DNA of 64,000 nucleotides from SZAS-79 sp965279075 (GTDB taxonomy: Bacteria; Pseudomonadota; Gammaproteobacteria; Burkholderiales; SG8-39): the NCBI GenBank assembly GCA_965279075.1, contig CBDIHI010000009.1, positions 310,001-374,000 on the forward strand, given 5' to 3'. Of this stretch, positions 8,578-17,331 are shown one piece after another. The position numbers were made by a program, and so were the translations under genes. Each line of letters starts with the position of its first letter. Within the stretch, counting starts at the first letter, position 1. Under the pieces are notes generated by a model, which was not told where the DNA came from, did no database searches, and saw nothing but the letters and a program-made list of their open reading frames with translations.

Positions 8578-10029
8578 ATGAACGCCATGGCCGACCTTGC
8601 CAACCGGCTCGAAATCGAAGACCTGAAGGAGAACCTGCGGGTCGTGCAGGACCTCCTGCATCGGCACAAGGTCGTAGAGGACCTGGTGTCGCGGCAGGAG
8701 ATGCCCAAGCAGGCGCTCGTCGAGCAGCTCGTGCAGAAGCAGCACCTCGCGGAGCTGCGCGGCAAGATCGAGCAGCTGCATCCCGCCGACATCGCCTTCG
8801 TCCTCGAGTCGCTGCCTTTCGACGAGCGGCTGGTCGTCTGGGACCTCGTCAAGGCCGACCGTGACGGCGAGATCCTGCTCGAAGTGTCGGATGCGGTGCG
8901 CGAGTCCCTCATCGCGAGCATGGACCCGGAGGAGCTGGTGGCCGCGGCCGAGACGCTCGAGGCCGACGAGCTCGCCGACCTCGCGCCCGACCTGCCCGAG
9001 GAAGTCATCCAGGACGTCATCCAGTCGCTGCCCGCGGAAGAGCGCGAGCAACTGCGCGCGGCGATGTCTTACGTGGAGGATTCCGTCGGCGCGCTGATGG
9101 ACTTCGACATGGTCACGGTGCGCGAGGACGTGACGCTCGAGGCGGTGACTAGGTACCTCAGGCGGCTGGACGAACTGCCCGGCCACACCGACCAGCTCTT
9201 CGTCGTCGATCGTGAGCAGAGGCTGAAGGGGTCCCTGTCGCTGACCCGGCTCATCGTCTCCGACCTGGAGCTGGAAGTCGGCCGCGTGATGATCCCGGAG
9301 CTCATCACCTTCGACCCGGAAGACAAGGCCGACGATGCGGCGCAGGCTTTCGAGCGCTACGACCTGGTGTCGGCGCCGGTGGTCGACTCCGCCGGCAAGC
9401 TCGTGGGCCGCCTGACCGTCGATTCGATGGTCGACTACATCCGCGAGTCGAGCGCCGAGCAGGTGCTCGCCGAAGCCGGCCTGAGCGAGGAGGAGGACAT
9501 CTTCGCACCGGTGTGGGACAGCTTCAAGAACCGCTGGGCCTGGCTGGCGGTGAACCTGGTGACTGCGTTCCTCGCCTCGCGCGTCATCGGGGCGTTCGAA
9601 GGCTCGATCGAGAAGCTCGTCGCGCTGGCAGCGCTGATGCCGATCGTCGCGGGCATCGGGGGCAACTCCGGCAACCAGACGACCACCATGATCGTGCGCG
9701 CGCTGGCGCTCGGCCAGCTTCAGCCGCACTACTGGAGGAAGCTGCTCAAGAAGGAGCTCGGCGTCGCCCTGCTGAACGGACTGATCTGGGGCGGGCTGCT
9801 CGGCCTGCTGGCCTGGATGCTCTACGACAGCAAGCCGCTCGGCGCCGTGATGACCTTGGCAATGACGCTGAACCTGGTCCTCGCCGCGTTCATGGGGGTG
9901 GCGATCCCCTACGTCCAGCAAAGGGTGGGCAAGGACCCCGCCGTGGGTTCGAGCGTGCTGATTACAGCCTGCACCGACTCCGGCGGCTTCTTCATCTTCC
10001 TCGGTTTGGCGACGCTAATCCTGCTTTAG
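8578..10029 (+). CDS. mgtE: magnesium transporter/channel MgtE
   Basis: Mg2+-gated Mg2+ channel in the inner membrane; 483 residues. An N-terminal helical domain with LHPADIAFVLESLP repeats is followed by a CBS pair (SYVEDSVGALMDFD to VVDSAGKLVGRL). A five-helix membrane domain follows, with the family signatures GIGGNSGNQTTT and DPAVGSSVLITACTDSGGF. The N and CBS domains sense cytosolic Mg2+ in known homologues. Its 3' end overlaps the convergent acetyltransferase by 15 bp. Confidence 0.96.
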   Translation: MNAMADLANRLEIEDLKENLRVVQDLLHRHKVVEDLVSRQEMPKQALVEQLVQKQHLAELRGKIEQLHPADIAFVLESLPFDERLVVWDLVKADRDGEILLEVSDAVRESLIASMDPEELVAAAETLEADELADLAPDLPEEVIQDVIQSLPAEEREQLRAAMSYVEDSVGALMDFDMVTVREDVTLEAVTRYLRRLDELPGHTDQLFVVDREQRLKGSLSLTRLIVSDLELEVGRVMIPELITFDPEDKADDAAQAFERYDLVSAPVVDSAGKLVGRLTVDSMVDYIRESSAEQVLAEAGLSEEEDIFAPVWDSFKNRWAWLAVNLVTAFLASRVIGAFEGSIEKLVALAALMPIVAGIGGNSGNQTTTMIVRALALGQLQPHYWRKLLKKELGVALLNGLIWGGLLGLLAWMLYDSKPLGAVMTLAMTLNLVLAAFMGVAIPYVQQRVGKDPAVGSSVLITACTDSGGFFIFLGLATLILL

Positions 10030-10593
10030 GCCCGACCAGGCCGCGGCGAGGCGCCGCACCGCGTGCGCCTGGGACTTCAGCGCGTAGTCGAACAGCGCAA
10101 CGCGATCGGCGAACATCTCGCTGGCGATCGAGGCGGCGTCGCCCGGAGGCAACTCGAGGTAGGCATCGGCTTCGCCGCGCTCCGCGGCGATCCGCATGCC
10201 CTGCTTCTTCGCCAGGTGCATCATCGCGCCGTTCTCGGACAGGCAGTGCATGAACAGCGTCGGCACGCCCCAGTTGCGCGCGTGCATATGCGTGCGGGCC
10301 AGCAACGCCCCGCCCAGCCCCTTGCCGCGATGCGCTGGGAGCACCGATACGCCGAGCTCCGCGAATCCCTCCCCGCGTGCGAGGTGCCCTGCGCCCGCCA
10401 GACTCATGTCGTCGTCGTAGACGCCGAACACCGCATCGCGCTCGAAATCGATCCGCGCGACATAGTCGCTCACGCCGTGGTCCGACAGGGCCACGCCGAA
10501 GCGCAGGCGCCGGTCTTCGCCGCCGAGGGCGAGGAAATGCCTCTCCAGCGCAGGCCGCTGCAGGCGGGAGAGTTCGTTTGTGACAATGTTCAC
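10015..10593 (-). CDS. GNAT-family N-acetyltransferase
   Basis: Acetyl-CoA-dependent acyltransferase of 192 residues. The acetyl-CoA loop is HRGKGLGGALLA, preceded by the beta-strand FAELGVSVLP and followed by NWGVPTLFMHCLSENGAM, a GNAT fold. The start codon is GTG. The acceptor substrate cannot be predicted. It is convergent with mgtE and overlaps it by 15 bp; hemL lies 58 bp upstream on the same strand. Confidence 0.82.
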   Translation of the reverse strand: MNIVTNELSRLQRPALERHFLALGGEDRRLRFGVALSDHGVSDYVARIDFERDAVFGVYDDDMSLAGAGHLARGEGFAELGVSVLPAHRGKGLGGALLARTHMHARNWGVPTLFMHCLSENGAMMHLAKKQGMRIAAERGEADAYLELPPGDAASIASEMFADRVALFDYALKSQAHAVRRLAAAWSGLKQD

Positions 10594-10651
10594 GTTCTTG
10601 AGGCCTATGGAGGTAACCGGTACAGACCTTTCAAAGCACGGTTTGTTCCAG

Positions 10652-11938
10652 CTACCGCGTCAAGGATTGCAAGGACTCGCGCGCCGCAGCGAGCGTGGCT
10701 TCGATCTGTTGGGGGCCATGTGCCGCCGAGACGAAACCGGCCTCGAAGGCCGAGGGCGCAAGGTACACGCCCCGCGTCAACATTGCGTGAAAGAAGGTGT
10801 TGAACCGCTCCTTGTCCGAGGTCATGACTTCGGCAAAGCTTTGCGGAACCCGGTCGCGGAAGTAGATCCCGAACATGCTGCCTGCCGACTGGGCCGAGAA
10901 CGGGACCTTCGCCCGCTTCGCTTCCTCGGTGAGGCCGTCCACCAGCGAACGGGTGGTCTTCTCGATTTGCGCAGCGAATCCAGGCTGAGACACGAGCTTC
11001 AGCGTCGCCAGACCCGCGGCGACCGCCACGGGATTGCCCGACAGCGTGCCGGCCTGGTACACCGGGCCGAGCGGGGCGATTTTCTCCATGATTTCGCGCC
11101 GACCGCCGAACGCGCCGACCGGCATGCCGCCACCGATCACCTTGCCGAGCGTAGTCAGGTCCGGGCGGATGCCGTAGCGCTCCTGCGCGCCGCCGGGCGC
11201 GACGCGAAAGCCGGTCATCACCTCGTCGAAGATCAGCACCGCGCCGTGCTGCGTGCACACCTCCCGCAGCGTCTCGAGGAACCCGGGCTTGGGCAAAATC
11301 AGGTTCATGTTGCCGGCGACCGCCTCGACGATCACGCCGGCGATTTCCCCGCCCTGGGCCTCGAACAGGGCCTTCACCTGGGCGCTGTCGTTGTAGTCGA
11401 GTACCAGGGTGTGCTTCGCGATGTCCTCGGGCACGCCCGCGGAGCTCGGGTTGCCGAACGTAAGCGCTCCGGATCCCGCTTTCACCAGCAGGCTGTCGGC
11501 GTGCCCGTGGTAGCAGCCTTCGAACTTCACGATCTTGGCGCGACCCGTATGGCCGCGCGCGAGGCGGATCGCCGTCATCGTCGCCTCGGTCCCGGAGGAC
11601 ACGAGCCTCACCATCTCGATCGATGGCACCAGCTTGCAGATCAGCTCGGCGAGTTCGATCTCGGTCTCGGTCGGTGCGCCGAAGGACAGCGCGCGCGCAG
11701 CGGCGGCCTGCACGGCTTCGACCACCGCGGGGTGCGTGTGCCCGAGCACCATCGGTCCCCACGATCCGACGTAATCGATATAGCGCTTGCCGTCCGCGTC
11801 CCACAGCCAGGGGCCGGAGGCGCGCTCGAAGAAGATCGGCGAACCGCCCACCGACCGGAAGGCACGGACCGGTGAATTCACGCCGGCGGGAATGCGCTTT
11901 TGCGCGCGCAGGAAGAGCTCTTCGCTTCGGGTGCTCAT
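10652..11938 (-). CDS. hemL: glutamate-1-semialdehyde 2,1-aminomutase
   Basis: PLP enzyme that makes 5-aminolevulinate in the C5 heme pathway; 428 residues from the ATG at 11938 (MSTRSEELF), the family's usual length. Motifs are VNSPVRAF, VSSGTEATMTAIRLARG, FEGCYHGHAD, FDEVMTGFRV and TTLGKVIGGGMP with the Schiff-base lysine. The start overlaps the thiE stop (ATGA), so it is the last gene of thiD-thiE-hemL. Confidence 0.97.
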   Translation of the reverse strand: MSTRSEELFLRAQKRIPAGVNSPVRAFRSVGGSPIFFERASGPWLWDADGKRYIDYVGSWGPMVLGHTHPAVVEAVQAAAARALSFGAPTETEIELAELICKLVPSIEMVRLVSSGTEATMTAIRLARGHTGRAKIVKFEGCYHGHADSLLVKAGSGALTFGNPSSAGVPEDIAKHTLVLDYNDSAQVKALFEAQGGEIAGVIVEAVAGNMNLILPKPGFLETLREVCTQHGAVLIFDEVMTGFRVAPGGAQERYGIRPDLTTLGKVIGGGMPVGAFGGRREIMEKIAPLGPVYQAGTLSGNPVAVAAGLATLKLVSQPGFAAQIEKTTRSLVDGLTEEAKRAKVPFSAQSAGSMFGIYFRDRVPQSFAEVMTSDKERFNTFFHAMLTRGVYLAPSAFEAGFVSAAHGPQQIEATLAAARESLQSLTR

Positions 11939-12549
11939 GCGTGGTCTTTCTCGAAAAGGGCGTGGTAGAGGGAGGCGCGCACCCGGATATCCGGCGCACC
12001 GAACAGGTCCGAGATCACCGCGAGGCAATCCGCGCCCGCGTCGAGCAGCGACGAGGCGTTGTCGAGCGTGATACCGCCGATCGCGACCAGCGGCACGCCG
12101 AGGGATCGCGCGCGGCCGAAGAGTTCCAGCGGGGCACGCGAGGCGCCGGGCTTCGTGCCCGAGGCGAACACGCTGCCGAAAGCCACGTGGTCCGCGCCGT
12201 CCGCGATCGCGGACCTCGCGGCGTCGAGGCTCGCGTAGCACGAGGCGCCAAGCAGTTTTCCCGGCAGCATGCGGCGCGCGGCCGCGACCTCGCCGTCGTC
12301 CCGGCCCACGTGCGCACCGTCGGCGTCGATCTCCGCGGCCAGCGAAGCGTCGTCATTGACGATCAGCGGTACGCCCTTCGTCCGCGTCAGGCGTAACAGG
12401 GCGCGAGCCTGCTCGTTGCGCAGGCGGGCATCGGCGAGCTTGTTGCGGTACTGGAGGATGCTTATGCCCCCTTCCAGTGCCTGCCCGGCCATCCGGACCA
12501 GCGTGTCGGTCGAGGCGACATCGGGCGTGACCGCGTACAGCCCCTTCAC
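11935..12549 (-). CDS. thiE: thiamine-phosphate synthase
   Basis: Joins HMP-PP and thiazole phosphate to form thiamine phosphate. 204 residues from the GTG at 12549 (KGLYAVTPD). The TIM barrel shows LQYRNK (family QYR[DN]K), NDDASLA, DGAHVGRDD (family HLGQxD, slightly divergent), VAFGSVFASGTKPGA and GGITLDN for pyrophosphate/phosphate binding. The start overlaps the thiD stop (GTGA) and the stop overlaps the hemL start, so all three are translationally coupled. Confidence 0.92.
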   Translation of the reverse strand: MKGLYAVTPDVASTDTLVRMAGQALEGGISILQYRNKLADARLRNEQARALLRLTRTKGVPLIVNDDASLAAEIDADGAHVGRDDGEVAAARRMLPGKLLGASCYASLDAARSAIADGADHVAFGSVFASGTKPGASRAPLELFGRARSLGVPLVAIGGITLDNASSLLDAGADCLAVISDLFGAPDIRVRASLYHALFEKDHA

Positions 12550-13391
12550 GAATCCTCGCGGCCGCTGTCGGGGGAGGGTTCGCCTTCGATCTCGCGGGCC
12601 CAGAAGAAGCGGTCCGGCAGGTGCTGGCCCATGCCGGGCCGGAACCCGTTGGCGAGTGCCTGCCACGTGTATTCCTGTGCCTCGCGCACGGCCTCGGCAA
12701 CGTCGAGGCCGTTGGCCATCGTCGCGGCGATCGCGGAAGCGAGCGTGCAGCCCGAGCCGTGGTAGCTGCCGGGCAGGCGCTTCCAGCGGTCGCTGCGCAC
12801 CACGCCTTCCTCGCCGTAGAGCGTATTGATCACCTCGGCGGTGTTCTCGTGGGTGCCGGTAATCAGCACGAACTCGCACCCCAGGGAGATGAGGCGCGTG
12901 GCGCATTCGTCCAGCCCCGGGTCATCCTCGTCTTCGTCCTCCTCCGCCAGGCGCCGCGCTTCCATGCTGTTGGGCGTCAGCACCGTGGTCTGCGGGATGA
13001 TCAGCTCGCGCATCGCCGCGATCATGTCCTCGCTGGACAGCGCGTCGCCGCGGCCCGAGGCGAGGACGGGGTCGAGGATGACCGGCACCTCCGGGTAGTC
13101 GGAGATGATCTCGGCGATGGCGGTGATGTTCTCGACCGAGCCGAGCACGCCGAGCTTGAACGCGGCGACCGGCATGTCCTCGAGGAGCTTTCTCGCCTGG
13201 TCGGTCACCCAGTCGCTGTCGATGGCCAGGATGTCGTCGACGCCGCGCGTGTCCTGGACCGTAAGCGCCGTCACGACCGACAGCGGGTGGCAGCCCATGC
13301 TGGCGAGGGTGAGCAGGTCGGCCTGCAGGCCGGCGCCCCCGGTCGGATCGGAGGCCGCGAAAGTAAGCACGATCGGCGGCAGGGTGGGCAT
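12546..13391 (-). CDS. thiD: hydroxymethylpyrimidine/phosphomethylpyrimidine kinase
   Basis: Phosphorylates HMP and HMP-P for thiamine synthesis. 281 residues from the ATG at 13391 (MPTLPPIVLTFAASD); a GTG at 13421 is possible but adds a sequence not typical of the family. Motifs are ASDPTGGAGLQAD, LDPVLASGRGD, LTPNSMEARRL and the ribokinase-fold anion hole GSYHGSGCTLASAIA. An acidic insert (EDEDEDDPG) sits in mid-protein, and the C-terminal tail after WAREIEGE is acidic. Confidence 0.94.
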   Translation of the reverse strand: MPTLPPIVLTFAASDPTGGAGLQADLLTLASMGCHPLSVVTALTVQDTRGVDDILAIDSDWVTDQARKLLEDMPVAAFKLGVLGSVENITAIAEIISDYPEVPVILDPVLASGRGDALSSEDMIAAMRELIIPQTTVLTPNSMEARRLAEEDEDEDDPGLDECATRLISLGCEFVLITGTHENTAEVINTLYGEEGVVRSDRWKRLPGSYHGSGCTLASAIAATMANGLDVAEAVREAQEYTWQALANGFRPGMGQHLPDRFFWAREIEGEPSPDSGREDS

Positions 13392-13452
13392 CGGGGCGGG
13401 AGCGGAACCCGCGCCATGCACTGCGCCGGGGGCGGGAGGATCGCGGATAAGT

Positions 13453-13472
13453 TAATATGCCGGGCCATTTTA
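13453..13472. promoter_or_regulatory. candidate divergent -10 elements between thiD and rubredoxin
   Basis: In the short thiD-rubredoxin gap, TAATAT (13453-13458, plus strand) lies 34 bp before the rubredoxin ATG. TAAAAT (minus strand, 13467-13472) points toward thiD. The -35 regions are weak by eye. Confidence 0.3.
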
Positions 13473-13491
13473 ACCCACCCATTTCGCGCTC

Positions 13492-13674
13492 ATGCCTGAA
13501 AACAAAGAGTTCCGCAGTTGGATGTGCCTCATTTGCGGCTGGATCTACGACGAGGCCGCAGGGCTGCCGGAAGAGGGCATTGCGCCCGGGACGCGATGGG
13601 AAGACGTGCCGATCAACTGGACCTGCCCAGAGTGCGGCGCGCGCAAGGACGACTTCGAAATGGTGGAGATTTAG
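13492..13674 (+). CDS. rubA: rubredoxin
   Basis: 60-residue mononuclear iron electron carrier. The four iron ligands are CLIC near residue 12 and CPEC near residue 45 (CxxCG twice), with the conserved YDEAAGLPEEGIAPGT and WEDVP segments between. Partner unknown. A rubredoxin between the thi/hem genes and pilG is a known betaproteobacterial arrangement; its functional link to pili is not established. Confidence 0.95.
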   Translation: MPENKEFRSWMCLICGWIYDEAAGLPEEGIAPGTRWEDVPINWTCPECGARKDDFEMVEI

Positions 13675-13715
13675 CCGCACCATTTAAGCTTGTCGCAACG
13701 CGGGCTTACCAGCCC

Positions 13716-13745
13716 TTGCTTTGAATTCACTTTAGCGCCTAGTAT
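13716..13745 (+). promoter_or_regulatory. candidate sigma-70 promoter of the pilG-chpA operon
   Basis: TTGCTT (13716-13721) and TAGTAT (13740-13745) are separated by 18 bp, placing transcription start about 60 bp before pilG. It lies in the 141-bp gap after rubredoxin, the largest non-coding gap in this region. Confidence 0.4.
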
Positions 13746-13815
13746 TCAGACGGTTCGCATCCCCAGCAGGCGGATGCGGTGTGCTCGCGCGAGCGAAAAC
13801 CCAGAGGGGGTTGGC

Positions 13816-14226
13816 ATGACCGAGACGGCTGCCGAACCGCAGGGCAGTCTGGCCGGCGTGAAGGTGATGGTGATCGACGACTCGACCACCATCCGGCGCA
13901 GTGCCGAGATATTCCTGCTTCAAGCCGGCGCGATCGTGATCCTCGCTGAGGACGGGTTCGACGCGCTGGCGAAGATCGCCGATCACCAGCCCGAGGTGGT
14001 GTTCGTCGACATCATGATGCCGCGCCTCGACGGTTACCAGACCTGCGCGCTGATCAAGAAAAACCCGAAATTCGCCGCGACGCCGGTCGTCATGCTGTCC
14101 TCGAAGGACGGGCTGTTCGACCGCGCGAGGGGGAGGATGGTGGGCTCGGACGAGTACCTTACCAAGCCCTTCACGAAGGACAGCCTGCTCAGGACCGTGG
14201 GCGCCCACTTGCACGGCGCGCAGTAA
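13816..14226 (+). CDS. pilG: twitching-motility response regulator PilG
   Basis: Single-domain CheY-like receiver, 136 residues from the ATG at 13816, which is preceded by AGAGGGGG at good spacing. The acidic pocket is in VIDDS, the phospho-acceptor Asp is D65 in VDIMMPRLDGY, and the conserved Lys is in LTKPF. In Pseudomonas PilG is phosphorylated by ChpA and promotes pilus extension. It heads pilG-pilH-pilI-pilJ-chpA; a longer upstream frame has no supporting ribosome-binding site. Confidence 0.9.
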   Translation: MTETAAEPQGSLAGVKVMVIDDSTTIRRSAEIFLLQAGAIVILAEDGFDALAKIADHQPEVVFVDIMMPRLDGYQTCALIKKNPKFAATPVVMLSSKDGLFDRARGRMVGSDEYLTKPFTKDSLLRTVGAHLHGAQ

Positions 14227-14250
14227 AAGGAGATTCCGAAAGGAACACCG

Positions 14251-14616
14251 ATGACGATCAAGAAGATTCTGGTGGTGGACGATTCGCCGACCGAGCGCCA
14301 GTTCATGCTCGAGGCGCTGTCCAAGCTGGGGTACCAGGTGGTCCTCGCCGAATCCGGCGAGGAGGGCGTGGCCAAGGCCCGCACCGAGCTGCCCGACCTC
14401 GTGCTGATGGACGTGGTGATGCCGGGATCGAACGGCTTCCAGGCGACGCGGCAGATCTCCAAGGACGATGCGACCAAGCACATTCCGGTGATCATCTGCA
14501 CGACCAAGTCCCAGGAGACCGACCGCATCTGGGGATTGCGGCAGGGCGCGCGCGACTACCTCGTGAAGCCGGTCGACGTCGAGGAACTTGCGGCGAAGAT
14601 CGCCGCGCTGGGCTGA
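14251..14616 (+). CDS. pilH: twitching-motility response regulator PilH
   Basis: CheY-like receiver of 121 residues. VVDDSPTERQF holds the acidic pocket, D54 in MDVVMPG is the phosphorylation site, CTTKSQETD contains the conserved Thr, and VKPVD the conserved Lys. AAAGGAG lies upstream. In the Chp system PilH is thought to act as a phosphate sink or retraction regulator. It is 24 bp downstream of pilG. Confidence 0.9.
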   Translation: MTIKKILVVDDSPTERQFMLEALSKLGYQVVLAESGEEGVAKARTELPDLVLMDVVMPGSNGFQATRQISKDDATKHIPVIICTTKSQETDRIWGLRQGARDYLVKPVDVEELAAKIAALG

Positions 14617-14620
14617 ATCG

Positions 14621-15136
14621 ATGTCGCGCCGCGTCAGCCTCAAGGAGTTCCAGGAAGGGCTCGCGAAGCGCCTAAAGGCGGCGGCTGGCGAGGCGGCGCC
14701 CTCCGCGCGGCTGGGGTTCGAGGCCGGCGGGGAGTCCTGGCTGGCAAGGCTGGACAGTTCGGGCGAGGTGCTGCAGGTGCCCGAGATCCAGCGCGTGCCG
14801 CTCACCAGCGACTGGTTCCTCGGCGTGACGAACATCCGCGGGGCCCTGTTCGGGGTGACCGACTTCGGCGCCTTCCTTGGCCGGGGACCCACCGTGCGTG
14901 GATCGGACAACCGCCTGCTTCTTGTCGGCCAGCCGCGCGGCGTGAACTGCGCGCTGCTCGTGTCGCGGCTCACTGGCCTGCGCAACGTCGCCGGCTACGC
15001 GGCCGAGGCGCCCGCGGGGCCTTATGCCGCGTGGTGCGAGACCGCCTGGCGCGACGCCGAGGGCAGGGTCTGGCACGAGCTGGAACTCGAAAAGTTGCTC
15101 GCGCGGAACGAATTTCTAGACATCGCCGTCCACTAG
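14621..15136 (+). CDS. pilI: CheW-like adaptor PilI
   Basis: CheW-domain coupling protein of 171 residues from the ATG at 14621 (MSRRVSLKEF), 4 bp after pilH. The CheW fold is shown by VLQVPEIQRVPLTSDWFLGVTNIRGALFG-type sequence and a C-terminal LEKLLARNEFLDIA. It would link the PilJ receptor to the ChpA kinase at the membrane. Confidence 0.88.
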   Translation: MSRRVSLKEFQEGLAKRLKAAAGEAAPSARLGFEAGGESWLARLDSSGEVLQVPEIQRVPLTSDWFLGVTNIRGALFGVTDFGAFLGRGPTVRGSDNRLLLVGQPRGVNCALLVSRLTGLRNVAGYAAEAPAGPYAAWCETAWRDAEGRVWHELELEKLLARNEFLDIAVH

Positions 15137-15163
15137 CGGCGCACAAGGATCAACGGAGGTTTC

Positions 15164-17290
15164 ATGGGATTCAAACTGCCATTCAAGCTCGGCCCCAAGC
15201 AGGCGCCCCCCGGGCCCGCGCGCGCCGCCCCACCGAAGATCGCCGCCGCGGGCGCGCAGTCCGTGCGCGCGGCGCTGTCCGGGAGAAACCTCCGCCTCGT
15301 GCTGGTGCCGATGCTCGTGGTGCTGCTGGTGGTCGCCGGCGCGCTGGTCTTCGTCAACGCGCGGGACTCTAAGTACGGCGCGCTCCACATCGCCGACGCA
15401 GGGCAGCTGCGCATGCTGTCCCAGCGGCTCGCGAAGGCGGCGCAGCAGAGCCTCCTCGGCAACCCCGAGGCCTTCAAGCAGGTCGCCGCGAGCCGTGACT
15501 CGTTCAACGCGATCCTCGACCGCCTCGTGAAGGGCGGGGAGGCGGGCGGCGAGACGGTGCCGGCTTCGGCCGACAGCATCCAGCCGTCCCTCGAGACGCT
15601 CGCCAAGGAATGGCAGAAGACCGACAACAACGCCGCCACGCTGCTGAAGGAGCAGAAGAACCTGCTCGGCCTCGGCGCTGCGGTCGCCCAGGTGAACGGA
15701 TCGAACCCGCAGCTGCTCGACCTCGCCGAGCGCGTCCAGGCGCTGAAGCTGCAGAACGCCGCCACGACCCGCGAGATCTCGGTCGCCGGCCAACTGGTGA
15801 TGCTTACGCAACGTCTCGCCAAGAACGCGAACGCGCTGCTCGCCGGCGACACGGTCGACTCCGAAGTCGCATTCCTCCTCGGCAAGGACACCAACGAGTT
15901 CCGCACGCTGCTGGCCGCTTTGCGCGACGGCAGCGACGCGATGCGCCTCGCTCCGGCGAAGGACCCGGAGACCGCCGCGAGGCTCGGCGAACTCGCCACC
16001 GCGTTCAAAACCTACCAGGACTCGGCTTCGGCGATCCTCGGCAACATGCAGCGGCTGATTGCCGCGAAGAACGCCGCGGCGGCCATCTTCGCCGACTCCG
16101 AGAAACTGCTGCAGGCCACCGAGAAGGTCGCGAAGGACTACGACGCCGCCCTGTCCGGCGGCAAGCTGATCTACATCGTCATGGCGCTCGGCCTGCTGGC
16201 CGTCGCGGTGGCGGCCTTCATCGCGGTCGACTTCGTGCGCGAGGAGCAGCGCCGGCGCGAGGAGGCGGAGACGCAGCAGGCCGCGGTCAAGCGCCGGAAC
16301 GACCAGAACCAGGCGGCGATCCTGCGGCTGATGAACGAGATGCAGACCTTCGCCGAGGGCGACCTGACGGTGAAGGCGACGGTTGGCGAGGACATCACCG
16401 GCGCGGTGGCGGACTCGGTCAACTTCGCGATCGAGGAGTTGCGCACGCTGGTGGGCCGCATCACCGAGGCGGCCGACCAGGTGACGGTGGCCTCCGATTC
16501 CGCGCAGCAGACTACGGTGCAGATGCTCGCGGCCAACGACAAGCAGTCGCAGGAGATCAAGAACACCAGCGCGCAGGTGCTCGGCATGGCGCGCACCATC
16601 AACGACGTGTCCAGCAGCGCAACCCAGTCGGCTGAAGTAGCCAAGGCGTCGCTTGCCGCCGCCGAGAAGGGCCAGCAGGCGGTGCAGGACGCGATCTCCG
16701 GCATGAACGACATCCGCGACCAGATCCAGGAGACCGCGAAGCGGCTCAAGCGACTGGGCGAATCCTCGCAGGAGATCGGCGAGATCGTGGAACTCATCTC
16801 CGACATCACCGAGCAGACCAACGTGCTCGCGCTGAATGCCGCGATCCAGGCCGCCTCGGCAGGCGAGGCGGGGCGCGGGTTCACCGTCGTGGCCGAGGAA
16901 GTGCAGCGCCTCGCCGAGCGTTCCGGCGAGGCGACCAAGCAGATCGGCGCGATCGTCAAGACCATCCAGACCGACACCCAGGACGCCGTTTCGGCGATGG
17001 AGAAAAGCACGCAGGGCGTGGTCGAGGGCGCGAAGTTGTCCGACAACGCCGGCCAGGCGCTCGCCGAGATCGGCGAAGTGTCGAGGAAGCTCGCGCAGCT
17101 GATCGAGTCGATCTCGAAGACCACGCAGACCCAGGCCAAGGCGGCCGGCGCGGTGGCCGTCAGCATGAGCAACATCCTCGGGATCACGGAACAGGCCACC
17201 GAGGGCACCAAGCGGACCGCGCACTCGGTGGGCCAGCTCGCGACGCTTGCGCGCGACCTGAAGAGCTCGGTGGCGAACTTCAAGCTCTGA
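15164..17290 (+). CDS. pilJ: type IV pilus methyl-accepting chemoreceptor PilJ
   Basis: Inner-membrane chemoreceptor of 708 residues. Membrane helix 1 is at about 46-66. The periplasmic region carries two PilJ-type repeats (AGQLRMLSQRLAKAA and AGQLVMLTQRLAKNA). Helix 2 is at about 330-350, followed by a long cytoplasmic coiled coil. Its tip has LALNAAIQAASAGEAGRGF and VVAEEVQRLAERS, the MCP signalling hairpin. No HAMP consensus is obvious. It follows pilI by 27 bp with AACGGAGG upstream of the ATG. Confidence 0.95.
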   Translation: MGFKLPFKLGPKQAPPGPARAAPPKIAAAGAQSVRAALSGRNLRLVLVPMLVVLLVVAGALVFVNARDSKYGALHIADAGQLRMLSQRLAKAAQQSLLGNPEAFKQVAASRDSFNAILDRLVKGGEAGGETVPASADSIQPSLETLAKEWQKTDNNAATLLKEQKNLLGLGAAVAQVNGSNPQLLDLAERVQALKLQNAATTREISVAGQLVMLTQRLAKNANALLAGDTVDSEVAFLLGKDTNEFRTLLAALRDGSDAMRLAPAKDPETAARLGELATAFKTYQDSASAILGNMQRLIAAKNAAAAIFADSEKLLQATEKVAKDYDAALSGGKLIYIVMALGLLAVAVAAFIAVDFVREEQRRREEAETQQAAVKRRNDQNQAAILRLMNEMQTFAEGDLTVKATVGEDITGAVADSVNFAIEELRTLVGRITEAADQVTVASDSAQQTTVQMLAANDKQSQEIKNTSAQVLGMARTINDVSSSATQSAEVAKASLAAAEKGQQAVQDAISGMNDIRDQIQETAKRLKRLGESSQEIGEIVELISDITEQTNVLALNAAIQAASAGEAGRGFTVVAEEVQRLAERSGEATKQIGAIVKTIQTDTQDAVSAMEKSTQGVVEGAKLSDNAGQALAEIGEVSRKLAQLIESISKTTQTQAKAAGAVAVSMSNILGITEQATEGTKRTAHSVGQLATLARDLKSSVANFKL

Positions 17291-17331
17291 GCGCACCTTG
17301 ACCGCGTTCCCGCCCCCGCCCCCCGTCCGCC